Source: Mycteria americana (lineage: Eukaryota; Chordata; Aves; Ciconiiformes; Ciconiidae). Taken from it: a stretch of DNA of 64,000 nt. How positions within the stretch are numbered: the stretch's first letter is position 1; each line of letters opens with the position of its first letter. The notes under the pieces were generated by a model, which had not been told where the DNA came from, did not search any database, and was given only the letters and a program-made list of their open reading frames with translations. Both the position numbers and the translations under genes were made by a program. The stretch spans positions 124,001 through 188,000 of the forward strand of contig NW_027445653.1 in NCBI RefSeq assembly GCF_035582795.1, read 5' to 3'. Shown here piece after piece: positions 33,755-44,649 of the stretch.

Positions 33755-35039
33755 GTCCCTCTGCAGAGCACAGGGCTGAGAGCAGCTGCCTGGCAATGTT
33801 GGTGTCTGGGAGGTGTTGTGCACAGCTGGGTGAGGGTAACGCTGTCCTGAGTGCCCGGCTGCCTCTCCCTTTGCCTCTCTAAGCTCACTGCATTTTTCCT
33901 TGTTTCGCCACTTGTCTCTGTTATTGCTATTGCTATCTTGTTCTTGCTGTCAGGCTGTCTGGGGAGGTGGAGTTTCAGCGGCAGAATCACACACTGATCT
34001 TGTGTGTCCTTTCATGCAGGTGTGTCTGTGGGAAGAAGTGTCCCAGCTTTCCTCTAAGCTGTGGGGCTGTGGGCAATGCAGTCAGTGCATCTAGGGGATG
34101 AGCTGAACCTCCCTTACTCAAATGCCATGATTAGGACAATTGAGTATCTTGTTGGGGTGTCATTCCCAGCTGTGAGCTTCCCTCCAGGATGCAGACCTGT
34201 CCTATAGCATCTTGGTGTTATCCGAAAGCCCCACGTAGAAGCGCAGACATGCTACAACAGAGAAAATGCTGTTGGGTTTGTGAAATGAGCCCTGTGTGTA
34301 TTGGCTCAAGTGGGGTGCTGAGACCTTGAGAAAGGGTGAGACATTTAGTGGTCTGTGGTGGATCCGTCTGTTCTCAGTAGAGTCTGGTGGATGTCAAGGG
34401 TAACATGGTTGTGTGATCACCCTCCGCCTCGGAAACCTGCAAGCCCAGAGAAACTGGGAACTAGACAGTGGGACAGACCAGCTACCCTCACTCTGCACTA
34501 ACCCATAGGCAACCCTCTTGCCTCGCAGAACTCGCTGTGTTCTCCCTGAGGCAGCAGAAATGCTGAGGGTTTCTGACATCCAAGAATACTCGCCAGGGGA
34601 GGTGGGGGGGAGCTGTAAAAACCCTAGAACTCTTAAACTGCCTTTACCATTCCTGTTCCTCAGCACTGGGAGTGCAGATGCTGGCAGGCCATTCTGCGTT
34701 AACAGTGGTTTCACAGGACAAATTTGAACACCAGGACTGGTCCCTGCTCCTACCCACTTCTGCAGAGTGGGGCTGACTTACCAAGAGCCCGTGGACAGAT
34801 GCCCGTGGACAAGAGCCCCGGAAGAGCAGATGCCCTGCTCTTCATCACACACATGGCCAGCACCAAGGAGGGCTGCAAGCACAGAGCTGAAGGAAGGTGT
34901 CCTAGAAAAAGGAAAGGGTGTCTGTGTGTAGCACGGGGAGGGTCTATGGGAAATGGCTTTGATTTTGGTCAGACACATCTCCCCTAACTTGTCACTGTCT
35001 TTCTCTCCTATGACAATGCCCCATGCCCAGAGGCACTAA
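33755..35039. repeat. 5' flank of OR-4
   Basis: Inverted match of 2319-3570. A candidate 3' splice site ends at 35030 (pyrimidine-rich tract from 34998, then GCCCAG), ten bases before the OR-4 start. Confidence 0.6.
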
Positions 35040-35966
35040 ATGTCCAACGGCAGCTCCATCACCCAGTTCCTCCTCCTGGCCTTTGCGGACACACCGGAGC
35101 TGCAGCTCTTGCACTTCTGGCTCTTCCTGGGCATCTACCTGGCTGCCCTCCTGGGCAACGGTCTCGTCATCACTGCCATAGCCTGCAACCACCGCCTCCA
35201 CAGCCCCATGTACTTCTTCCTCCTCAACCTCTCTGTTCTTGACCTGGGCTCCATCTCCACCACTGTCCCCAAATCCATGGCCAATTCCCTGTGGGACACC
35301 AGGGCCATCTCCTACGCAGGATGTGCTGCCCAAATCTTTCTGTTTGTCTTTTTGATGTCAGCAGAGTATTGTCTTCTCACCATCATGGCCTACGACCGCT
35401 ACGTTGCCATCTGCAAACCCCTGCACTACGGGACCTTCCTGGGCAGCAGAGCTTGTGTCCACATGGCAGCAGCTGCCTGGGGCAGTGGGTTTCTCAATGC
35501 TGTGCTGCACACGGCCAATACACTGACAATCCCCCTCTGCAAGGGCAATGCCCTGGACCAGTTCTTCTGTGAAATCCCCCAGATCCTCAAGCTCTCCTGC
35601 TCACACTCCTACCTCAGGGAAGTTGGGCTTCTTGTGGTTAGTCTCTTAGTAGTCTTTGGCTCTTTTATTTTCATTGTGCTGTCCTATGTGCAGATCTTCA
35701 GGGCTGTGCTGAGGATCCCCTCTGAGCAGGGACGGCACAAAGCCTTTTCCACGTGCCTCCCTCACCTGGCTGTGGTCTCCCTGTTTGTCAGTACCGGCAT
35801 GGTTGCCTACCTGAGGCCCCTGTCCATCTCCTCCCCATCCCTGGATCTGGTGGTGGCTGGTCTGTACTCCATGGTTCCTCCAGCAGTGAATCCGCTCATC
35901 TACAGCATGAGGAACCAGGAGCTCAATGATGCAGCGTGGAAACTGATAACTGCTTGGTTTTTCTAA
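35040..35966 (+). CDS. OR-4: olfactory receptor, OR14-like; intact
   Basis: Odorant receptor of 308 residues and the only OR on the plus strand. Start MSNGSSITQF, with sequon NGS at 3-5. GN in TM1, PMYFFL, MAYDRYVAICKPLHYG, ECL2 with FFCEIPQIL and all expected cysteines, KAFSTCLPHL and NPLIYSMRNQEL are all present. The tail is short (ends AWFF). No stop or shift. It is the inverted partner of OR-1, sharing LMSAEYCLLTIMAYD and NTLTIPLC, and it shows what OR-1 looked like before it lost Arg120 and Cys177. It is head to head with OR-3, about 10.8 kb between starts. Probably functional; ligand unknown. Confidence 0.95.
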   Translation: MSNGSSITQFLLLAFADTPELQLLHFWLFLGIYLAALLGNGLVITAIACNHRLHSPMYFFLLNLSVLDLGSISTTVPKSMANSLWDTRAISYAGCAAQIFLFVFLMSAEYCLLTIMAYDRYVAICKPLHYGTFLGSRACVHMAAAAWGSGFLNAVLHTANTLTIPLCKGNALDQFFCEIPQILKLSCSHSYLREVGLLVVSLLVVFGSFIFIVLSYVQIFRAVLRIPSEQGRHKAFSTCLPHLAVVSLFVSTGMVAYLRPLSISSPSLDLVVAGLYSMVPPAVNPLIYSMRNQELNDAAWKLITAWFF

Positions 35967-37395
35967 AGCAAAAGTCTTCCTCTGCATAGCAGTTATAATG
36001 TAACTCATTACAGGCCCAGCCTGTCTTCTGGGGGTTTTTTTGTTGTTTTTGGTGGTTTTTTACCTGTGAGAATGTTGTCATCCCCTTTCTATTTCACTGT
36101 CTGCTTCTCTTTTCTGATGAGTGGCTGTGTAAATGAGGAGCTGTGCTTTCTGTGTGTTTATACAAAATAAAGGGCCCTTCAGTGATTTTCTTTTTCTTGA
36201 GATCCTTCCTCCAAGGCCATTTGGAGCTGCAGGGAGAGTTCCTGTGTGCAGAGTTGGAGGGGACAAGAGTCCCGGCATGGCAGCACTGCCAGGAGCACCA
36301 GCGCTTGCTCTTTCGGGGCTCTTCTCTTTCCAATTCCACGTTCTCTTTCTGGTCCCTTGTGTTGGTGTAAGGCCTGAGCACTCTGGCAGCTTGGTCACAG
36401 CCGTGCTGTGTGGCAGTCCTGTGACTGCAGGCATGGACAGGCAATGGGCACTTCTGTGACAGAGCTGGCCTCCCTAACAGCGTTTCCATAAAGAAAGGTG
36501 ATATCCTGAGTACAGTGCCTGAAGGCTTAGGTTTCTTTCAAAGTTGCTGTAAAGAAGAAGCTCAAGAAAGTGCCCTGTTGAGGAAAACACCTGTGAACAG
36601 CTAAAGTGTGTGAGTGTGCAGGGTGGGGGCACGCAGCAGTGTCCCTTGCACAGCCAGGCCTCCAGGGACACACTTGAAGGACCAGCAGAGCAGGGGCTGG
36701 TCTGTGACCTTGTTTGCTGGACACCCTGGGCAAGGTGCCCCAGGACAATCCTCACAGACCAGCCCCTTGCAACCGTCATTCCCAGCACTGGCCTCTCACC
36801 CCAGCCCGGAGAGGTTGTTTGTCCATCCACAGAGGGACACTGAATGTCTAGGTCAGAAGTCCATGTTTGCATTGTTCAGAGGAGACTTAAGCATGCACAT
36901 CGTGTGCGTGTGGGGAGGTGAACCCGAGTGAGCACAAATGCCATCAGCCATTCCTAGAGGTGCCATGAAGGCCAGTGGGACAGACAGTGCCTCGAGGTCA
37001 CTTCCCTTTGAGAGTAACGTCCCCTGGGAAACCAACCACCTGAATGCAGCACTGGGATGTGCTTCTGTCAACCGAGGTCCCTGTGTCCATTCCTCAAACC
37101 ATGGGGCATCTCAGAGAGGTGCAGAGCAGGGCGATACACCGCAGGGCTGAGGTGCCTCCCAGCCTCCGGGAGAGGCAACAGGAGGCCAGAGAGTCACCAT
37201 GCCTGCTGCAGTGCACTGCCTCCGCGTGTGTAAGGGAAGGACTCGTGCCTCTGAACACCCTTGTGTGCATGAGGAGTGCATGAGGCCAGCTGAGATGTGG
37301 ACACCACACAGGGCCCTGCCATTTCTGTGTGTGACTCCAGGAACCAACCCCACTGTCCCAGTGAGATTCATCTCACGTGCCTTGGAACGGCTCAT
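35967..37395. repeat. 3' flank of OR-4; arm of the inverted duplication
   Basis: Inverse of 1-1388. No gene. Open frames on both strands mirror those at 1-1388. Confidence 0.7.
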
Positions 37396-37489
37396 TGTAA
37401 ATGCTCCTGTCTGCTCACATCACCCTTTCTGGATTGTGCCCTCAAATGTGTCAGAACAATCAGAGATGTTCTGGGGTCCTTGCAAAAGG

Positions 37490-38055
37490 CAGAACCACAC
37501 CTTTCTTCCAGAAGGGCAAGAAGGAGGATTGGAAGAATTACAGGCTGGTCAACCTCACCTTGGTCCCTGGGAAGGTGATAGACAAATACTCCTGCAGCCA
37601 CTTCCAGGCACTCATAGGAAAGAAAGGGACTGCAGAAGCTGTATGGGTTGGGGAAAGAAGGGGATGTTTTGTACCTGAACCCTAGGAAGGGTTTTGTCAT
37701 GGTCTGCCATAGCCTCTTTACAGCCAGATTGGTGATATCTGGGCTGAAGGAATGGATGATGTAGTGGGTGGGAAGTTGGCTGGTGGATCAAGCCCAAATG
37801 TCACCAGTGGTAGAGTCCTCCTGGCAGCCACTTACCAGTGGAATCCCTCAGTGCAAGCACTTGGGCCAACACTGCTGAATGTCTCCATTAACTGCCTGTA
37901 CAATGTGACGGAGTGCCTTTCCAGCTCCTTTGTGGATGATGCCAAACTGGGCAGGGCCGTTGAGCGACCTCATCTGGTTACCACTGCCTTGAGCAGGACA
38001 GCTGGACAGGATGATGTTCAGGGGTCTCTTCCAACCTGAGTTATTCTATGATTCA
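37490..38055 (+). mobile_element. Old CR1 LINE fragment
   Basis: Plus-strand frame TPFFQKGKKEDWKNYRLVNL and VPGKVIDKY corresponds to the CR1 stretch [20 protein letters not shown]. Further on, FVDDAKLG-like sequence (37930-37955) corresponds to the active-site block, and the CR1 3' end follows (CTTCCAACCTGAGTTATTCT, 38027-38046). Internally deleted. Confidence 0.7.
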
Positions 38056-38329
38056 ATGGATCTTTTCCTTGGAGAGCTTTCTGAAGACAGAACAGACAGA
38101 GGAAGAAGGAAAAACTGAGAGGTAGAAGTAGAGATATAATAGCACCAAGATAAATAGAGCAGTTCCTCTGACAAACATTTCTCCACTCAAACCGTTGGTA
38201 GGAAATCTATGAGATAAATGTGATGAAAGAAGCTTACTTTTATCTGCTCAGGTACTGGGCCACAAGGAGGGTGATGGTTGGGTACGGTATCATGTGGTCA
38301 ATTATGCCTCAGGAACTCATAATCCAGTA

Positions 38330-38770
38330 GGAAGCCAATGGCTGTGAAGGGGGCTGTGAGGTCACTTCTGCCTCTGGAGGTGATAGGCCAACAGCAGGAA
38401 TGTGCCTGGGAAAGGGACTGTGAGGTCACTTCTTGCTGAAACAGCTGATAGCTCAGCCCTTGACTCATGGCAGGGGTATGTGCTTTTAAGCTCACATCTG
38501 CCAGGGTCTCTGACAGGCCAGCAGAAGGCACCTGGTTGGCACATTGACTGGGAGATCCCCTCTGCCGAAGGACCCAGGCTCGCTCCAGGAAGGGGGCTTA
38601 CATTTTGGTTGTCCTTTCTCTCCTGCCTGCGTACATGCTGGGACAGCAGCAGGCACGCAGCTTGGTCGTGTCTATCCGAGAAGCTGAAAGGCTAGCAGCC
38701 TTGGGAGATGATGGTGAGGTTACTTGTGTGTGGTCAGGTGAAAGGCCAGCAGAAGGCTGATGGGTTGGGA
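38330..38770 (+). repeat. Tandem repeat, 64-67-bp unit
   Basis: TGTGAGGTCACTTCT recurs at 38355 and 38419, with decayed units near 38485 and 38705. Each is followed by CTGATAG or GTGATAG and a CCAGCAGAAGG-like word. The same unit occurs inverted at 61316-61430. Confidence 0.6.
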
Positions 38771-40689
38771 TGCCTGCTTGAAGGGTTGTTTCCCAGATGG
38801 TGGAGCTCTCCTTGAGGTAGAAAACAGCAGGAGAGAGAAACACTGCCACACAGTGCAGCTTGGAAGGTGGAGATTGGGCATGAGGAGGAAGAAATGTCAC
38901 TCAAAGGGTAGTGCTGTGGTACATGAAGTCCTCCAGAAGGAGTATGAGATCAGTCCATCTCTTTGTGTTTCACGGAAGAGAGTGTGAGGGTGGACAGATT
39001 TCAGTGAATGTATGGAAATGTCGGGCTGAGAGCAAAGTGAGGAAGCGAGATGGGTGTCTCCAGCCTGCAGGGCAAAAGAAGCAGCTGTGGGACAGCGTAG
39101 GACAACCTATGGTGGAGATGGCAAAGAGCGCTGGCAAGGCTGGAAGTTCACCAAGGCTTTTCCTCTGAACTATGGCAGTCATCCATGCTACCAAGGCCTA
39201 TGAGGAGAGACGTTGTCCTGAGGCACTGGGGCCTCACTGGCTCCTTGCACACCCCCAGCAGGGCTGGGAACTGTCATAGCGTTGTCCTTCCCTCAGCACC
39301 ACACACCCCACATCCCACTGCCCCAGGAAGAGCCCTGAGCACTGTGTGAAGGACAGGATCTGCCTTCCCCGGGGCTGGGGGTCAGAGCTTGGCCTTTCTG
39401 CTTCATAGAACAAAGCCAGGGTTTTCTCAGCATCTCAGCTGCCTGCACAGTGCCTTTGCCTGCCTGTAATCATGGCCTCCAGTTGTCTGCTCTAAGGAGT
39501 CCCTTGGGAGGCTTTGTCAGTAATGGCCCTCAGTGGGGCTCATTAATGCTTCAAGGTACTTTGGGTTTGGCTTCTGATGTTGATTCTTTGGGGGATTTGT
39601 GCAATCTCCTCTCAGTACCTGAGGTTCCAGGACTCAGCACCAAATGCACCATGGGGCTCATTAAAATAAAGCAAGTCCTAATGAGCTATGTGCCTTCCTG
39701 TCATTTTCTTCAAGTCTTCAAGAGTTGTACATATAATTTGAGCTGTTTCCTAATGTACTTATAGAGAAAGATTTCAAAGAGCTTCTAATAAAAATGAAGT
39801 TTTAATTTCAAGACTGTATTTTATTACTTTTCAGTTTAGAGAAGAGGTGATGGCAGCATTCTCCAGTAGATCTTGATCCAGGGTCTCTCCTAAGGAGATC
39901 TGGACTGGTAGGGGAAGCTGTCCCTTGAGGTCTGACACAGTATGGACACCCTCCCACCTCACCTCCCCAACCCCACCATTTCTCTCATTGCCCACCTGCG
40001 TCTTTTCCTTACATCACACTTCTCCAGTGAGTGCTGCAGCTGGATGGTACAGCTCCTTTGTGCCAACTCCCACCTGCTTTCCTTAGAGAACTGGCTGCAC
40101 ACAGGCACAGATTGTTTTTCCTATTGGCAAGCAAAGAAAAATAATGCATGAAAAAATCTCATTCACAATAAAACACACCCTGCAACCATATGCTTACAAC
40201 AAGCTGCCGCTACTGAGGTTGCCTTTCTACAAGGGATAATCTTCTGAGAAATGTTGTAGGGAGGTAGATACAAAAAGGTAGAAATATAGACAGTTAAGGA
40301 GTTGGGTAGAGAGACAAATAGGCTACTTAATGGCAGGGTAAGCTTTTAACTCCCTGCTGTCACAGCAGCAGCTGGATGGGTGACAGGAATGTGAATGAAC
40401 AAAGAGTAAGGGGAGGAGAAAACTGGAGTGTAATGGAGAGTGCCTTTGTCTAGACAGTCTGCTGGAAAGATGACTTTAGAAATGGTCATTGTATCAAATA
40501 TCACCATTTATATGGTCAAATATATGAAAGACTAGAGAAATTAAATACACCGTAGAGATATATAACAGGCAGAATAGCAGTAAAGAAGTTACACTGGAAG
40601 ATCAACATTTCTTTTGAATATCCCTTTTGAAATGTCATGGGATTGGTAGAGGTCTCTTGTGAGTGAGGACAAGCAAGTGTTGCACCCAT
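38771..40689. other. Apparently unique spacer
   Basis: No conserved coding frame or known element seen. AT-rich from about 39720 to 40600. Nothing further supported. Confidence 0.4.
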
Positions 40690-41310
40690 CTTTGAAAGAG
40701 GCCAAAAGTGCAACCGCAGGCACCACAGGCTGTACAAGGTCACGTTGGTGAGGCGTGTGCCATCAATGAGAGTCTTCCTGGGTGAATTTTCTGGGCACCC
40801 AGATGAGAAGAATGTGTCCAAGAACTATCAGCATGGACTTACCAAAGGTAAACCATGCCTCACCACCCTGATTGCCTTCATGATGAAGGAACTGCATTTG
40901 TGCGTGAGGAGAGAAAGGCGGCCATCATTTACCTCAACTTAGGCAAGACTTTTGGCATGGTCTCCCTCAATATTCCTGTACCCAAGTTAGGCCATTACAG
41001 TCTGGATGGGCAGACAAACAGATGGGTGAAAGACCAGTTGGATGATGAGGCTGAGAGAGCAGCGGTGAAGGGGTCATACCCTACCTGGAGGCCAATGGGA
41101 CGTACTGGGGCCTTATGGGGCAGCACAGGGGACTTTTCTGGGCCCTTTGCAGTTTAACATCTGTATCCATGACCCGGAGGAGGCAACTCTCACCACATTT
41201 GCCAATGACTCTAAATGGGGAGGAACATTCCTGTGCCTTAGGGAAGCCATTCAGGGGAGACATGACAGGTGGGAGGACTGTCCTGTCAGGAACTTCAGGG
41301 AATGGATGAA
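40690..41310 (+). mobile_element. Old CR1 LINE fragment
   Basis: Follows CR1 reverse transcriptase in shifting frames: QHGLTKGKPCLTTLIAF (40830-40880), YLNLGKTFGMVS (40930-40965), WVKDQLDDEAERAA (41025-41070) and the FANDSKWGG block (41200-41225) that replaces FADDTKL. Confidence 0.7.
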
Positions 41311-41324
41311 GGACAAAGGCCACG

Positions 41325-41848
41325 TGTACTGGTTTTGGCTGGGATAGAGTTAAATTACTTCATAGTAGCTTGTATGGGGCTGTGTTTTGGATTTGTGATG
41401 AGAACAGTGTTGATAACAGAGGGATGTTTTCGTTCCTGCTGAGCAGTGCTTACACAGCATCAAGGCCTTTTCTGGTTCTCACACCGCTCCACCAGTGAGT
41501 AGGCTGGGGGTGCACAAAAAGTCGTGAGGGGACACAGTTAGTACAGCTGACCCCAAGTGACGAAAGGGATACTCCAGACCATATGACATCATGCTCAGCA
41601 ATAAAAGTGGGTGGGGGTAGAGGGTGGTGGTTGGCAGGGGGGCTGCTGCTTGGGGATTGGCTGGACATCAGTCGGTTGGTGGTGAGCAATTGTCTTCCTT
41701 TGCATCACTTGTTTTTCTTGAGTTTTCTTTTCCTCTCTCTTCTCCTGCTGTTACACTGCTGATTCTCTCCCCCATCCCACTGGGGGTGTAGAGGGGGAGT
41801 GAGCAAGCAACTCCGTGGGTGATTATTTGCTGTCCGGGGTCAATCCAC
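41325..41848 (+). mobile_element. Solo LTR of an avian endogenous retrovirus
   Basis: Plus-strand member of the LTR family, starting TGTACTGGTTTTGG and ending CAATCCACA. A decayed CRE (TGACATCA, 41584-41591) and AATAAA (41600-41605) lie where the intact family member has CRE and TATA. No flanking internal retroviral sequence. Confidence 0.75.
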
Positions 41849-41859
41849 AACTAACTTCT

Positions 41860-42015
41860 AGCCCAGTGTCATCCTTTCTGGCCTTTCCTTTGACCCACAC
41901 ACACAAGCTCCCACCTAACCTGTTGCATGTCCCATAGAGGAGCTCCACATATTGGAGTAGCCCATTCATCACACAGGACATCCCCCCTCATCGTCTTCCC
42001 TGTTGCTCTCGCCTA
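41860..42015 (-). mobile_element. Short CR1 endonuclease-region fragment
   Basis: Resembles 30480-30640 (CCCATAGAGGAGCTCCACA at 41933-41951 and at 30530-30548), which lies in CR1 endonuclease sequence. Too short and decayed for a reading frame. Confidence 0.45.
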
Positions 42016-42199
42016 AATATGCTGTATCTCCATCCACCACAAAAGCCGTGGAAGCTGTCCTTCCTCATCTCAGCTCTTACTCCACTGAGGTTACAGCTTT
42101 CTGATGGCACACAGGGCTCCAGCTCCTCTTGTCTGTGCCCCAGGCTGTGGGCTTTGGTGCACATTTGGGCTGCAGCCCCTCAGCTGGGGCACCAGGGCC

Positions 42200-42480
42200 A
42201 AGGGCACACTTGTCACATGGGATTCTGGTACCAAGAGCCTGGGACCCCTTGTGTGAAAAGGCTTTGCTTCCCAGGAGAGGAGTGCTGGAGTGGATGGCAG
42301 GTGGCAAGATAATGATGAACGAGGTTCCCACAACGAGGGCAAAAGCTGCAGTCCCCAGGGCCAGAGAGAAACAGGCCTGGGCTGTGCAGCCCTGGCAGGA
42401 GAGGGGTTTGCTGTCCCAGGTGACTCTGCAGCACTGTGGGACCTGTGACGGAGGTAAAGCCGATCTCCAAGAAGGACAAG
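42200..42480 (-). pseudogene. Decayed olfactory receptor relic, non-OR14 type
   Basis: The minus strand has SFLEIGFTSVTGP at about 42430-42470 (TM2 start of OR6/OR10-type receptors). Then, after a frame change, GCTAQACFSLALGTAAFALVV, an OR TM3. The DRY region is gone; SSTPLLGSKAFSHKG follows. It is the third relic of the type seen at 10887-11215 and 30830-31146, here without an adjoining OR14-like gene in the usual position. Confidence 0.5.
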
Positions 42481-42504
42481 CTGCTGCTGAGAAAGTCCCT
42501 GTGG

Positions 42505-42720
42505 GGGACTGATGGGAAGGGGCACAGAAGACAAGGGAGCCAAGCTCTTCTCAGTAGTTCCCAGTGGCAAGACAAGGGGTGATGGACACAGCCATACACT
42601 CATGAAATTCCATCTGAACACAAGAAAGCACTTTTTGCCTCTTAGGGTAGTCATACACTGGAAGATGTTTCCCAGAGAAGGTGTGGAGTCTCCATCCATG
42701 ACAATATTTCCCTTGACTGC
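42505..42720 (+). mobile_element. CR1 fragment, ORF2 C-terminal part
   Basis: Plus-strand frame LFSVVPSGKTRGDGHSH, then NTRKHFLPLRVVIHWKMFP and REGVESPSM, which is the C-terminal region of CR1 ORF2. A further small piece (ATGGAGATTTTCAAAATTTG, 43109-43128) may be the continuation. Confidence 0.65.
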
Positions 42721-44649
42721 AAATACTGTGGGATCCTGTGGAGAGGACCCCTGCTGGAGCAGAGAAAAAATTAAGGAGGAAGGAGCGGCAGAAATGTTAG
42801 GTACTGACCATAACCCCCCATTCCCAATCCTCTCTGCTCCTCTCCAGGTTTGGATGTGTAGAAGAATTGGGAATGGAGGAACTTGAGCCTGGGAAAAAGG
42901 GCAGTGGGGGTTGGGGAATGGTCTTTAATATTTTTGTCATAGTTTCTCACCTTCTAAATCTATTTTAATTGGCAATAAATTAAACTGATCTTCCGCAAGT
43001 CAACTCTTCTTTGCCCACAAAGAGAGGCTGAGAGTGCTGGGATTATGGAAATCCCTCAGAGCTAAACACTGGAGCAAGGACCCAGGCCAGTTGGTGACCT
43101 CTCAATCAATGGAGATTTTCAAAATTTGTTGAAGGAGGGCTGTGAGCACCTCACCTAGCTGGAGCTGTCTGAGAACGGGCTTGGCTGGCAGCCCAGCTGT
43201 GGCAAAAGCAATGGGACGTAGTGTGTGATGAGTGTCAGAGTGAAAGTAGCTTCCTTTTTGTTGATAATGGCAGTGGAGTTGGGTATCCCTGAGCCCCAGA
43301 GGAGGCCAGACGTGACCATGCAGCAAAGGTCACTGCTCAGGACTGGAGTGCATAGCCAGAGGTGGAAATGGCCGGGGTGTGGGACCAGCCTGGGACAGTC
43401 ATTCTGGGACAGCTTCCCCTGGGTTCCTGGGTCCCCCAGGGAACATGGCAAAGATTGGGCTCCTCTCTTCTGCACCTTTGATGCTTCCTTCACCATGACA
43501 CCTGCTCCTGTACTGTGAGAACCCTGCTGTGTGCCCCCACCCTGCACACTCACACAGCTTAGCTCTACACTGGCGTTTTCCTCTGCTGGGCACGTTCTAA
43601 CCAAGCCCAACCCCTCTTCCTAATTGCGCAATACAACACTCCAGGCTGGGCTGGCCCCATGGCAGTGCCCACTGCAGGGTGCTACAGAGCTCTGACCACC
43701 CACAGCACAGCCCCAGCCCCTCTGAAGGGCACAGCAGCTCTTGGGGGGCAGAGGAGGGTCAGCCTCCCCATCAGCCCCAGGGCTGGAGCACGAGGAGACA
43801 GAGGCCAGTGTCTCCCTGTGTACCCTGGTCCTGTCCCCAAGAGATCCCTGTTGCCAACTGCTGGCAGCCCCTATGTGCCAGGCCCTCTCCCCAGCACAAG
43901 GCTCCTGCCCTGGGACTCCTCTGGCTGCTCCTGCTGCCCCAGTGACAGAGCAGCCTGTCCCAAGCTGCTGCATGCAGAAATAAGTTTCTCTGTGTCATCA
44001 GTTACCCCTGGAACTAGAGAGTTGTGCCTTTGCTCTTCTGCAGGGATCATCCATGCCTCTAGAGAGCCTTTCCCCAGGGGACTGTGTCTGTGCTGGCCTG
44101 ATCACATGCTTCTGCCCCTTCCCATGCTCCCTGCAGGGCCCCAAGCTGGTGGTGCTGCTCTGCAGAGCCAGCAGGCTGTGGTGCATGGCAGCCACGGGGA
44201 GACAGTCCCAGGAAGATCCCTGCTGATCATCACCATCTCCAGGGGCACCGGCACCCACAAGTGAAAGCTCAGTCCAGGCCTCCTTCCCTAATTCATCACC
44301 CCATGCCCTCCTCCCCTTAGCACATGGAGAAACCAAGCACAGCAGCATGGGGGCAATTTCTTCACCCTGTTCCTGACCTCAGCTTTGGAAGAAGAGCCCA
44401 ACCTGCAGACAGTGGCACTGAGAAAACCTCCTTTTATTACAGAGATGTGACATGGGAGGGCAGCTATACCATCGTGCCATACACATGTGCAAAGACCTCT
44501 GGGTCAGACAGACTGGGTTCATGCCTCTGGAGACGTGGAAGGGATCCAGACATTGCTGGGCAAACTTGATCATCACAGATAAAATGCTCAAAACAGGGGA
44601 GGTTTTCCGGATATATTGGAAGTCACTTGTGAAGTGACATGTGAAGAGC
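42721..44649. repeat. 3' flank of OR-5
   Basis: 44127-44649 matches the OR-3 3' flank; 43660-44000 is weakly like the OR-1 and OR-4 flanks. No gene is supported. Confidence 0.45.

Noticed and set aside
42091-42699. 202-codon minus-strand frame
   Set aside because: Covers an OR relic and a CR1 tail in the wrong phase; not a gene of its own.
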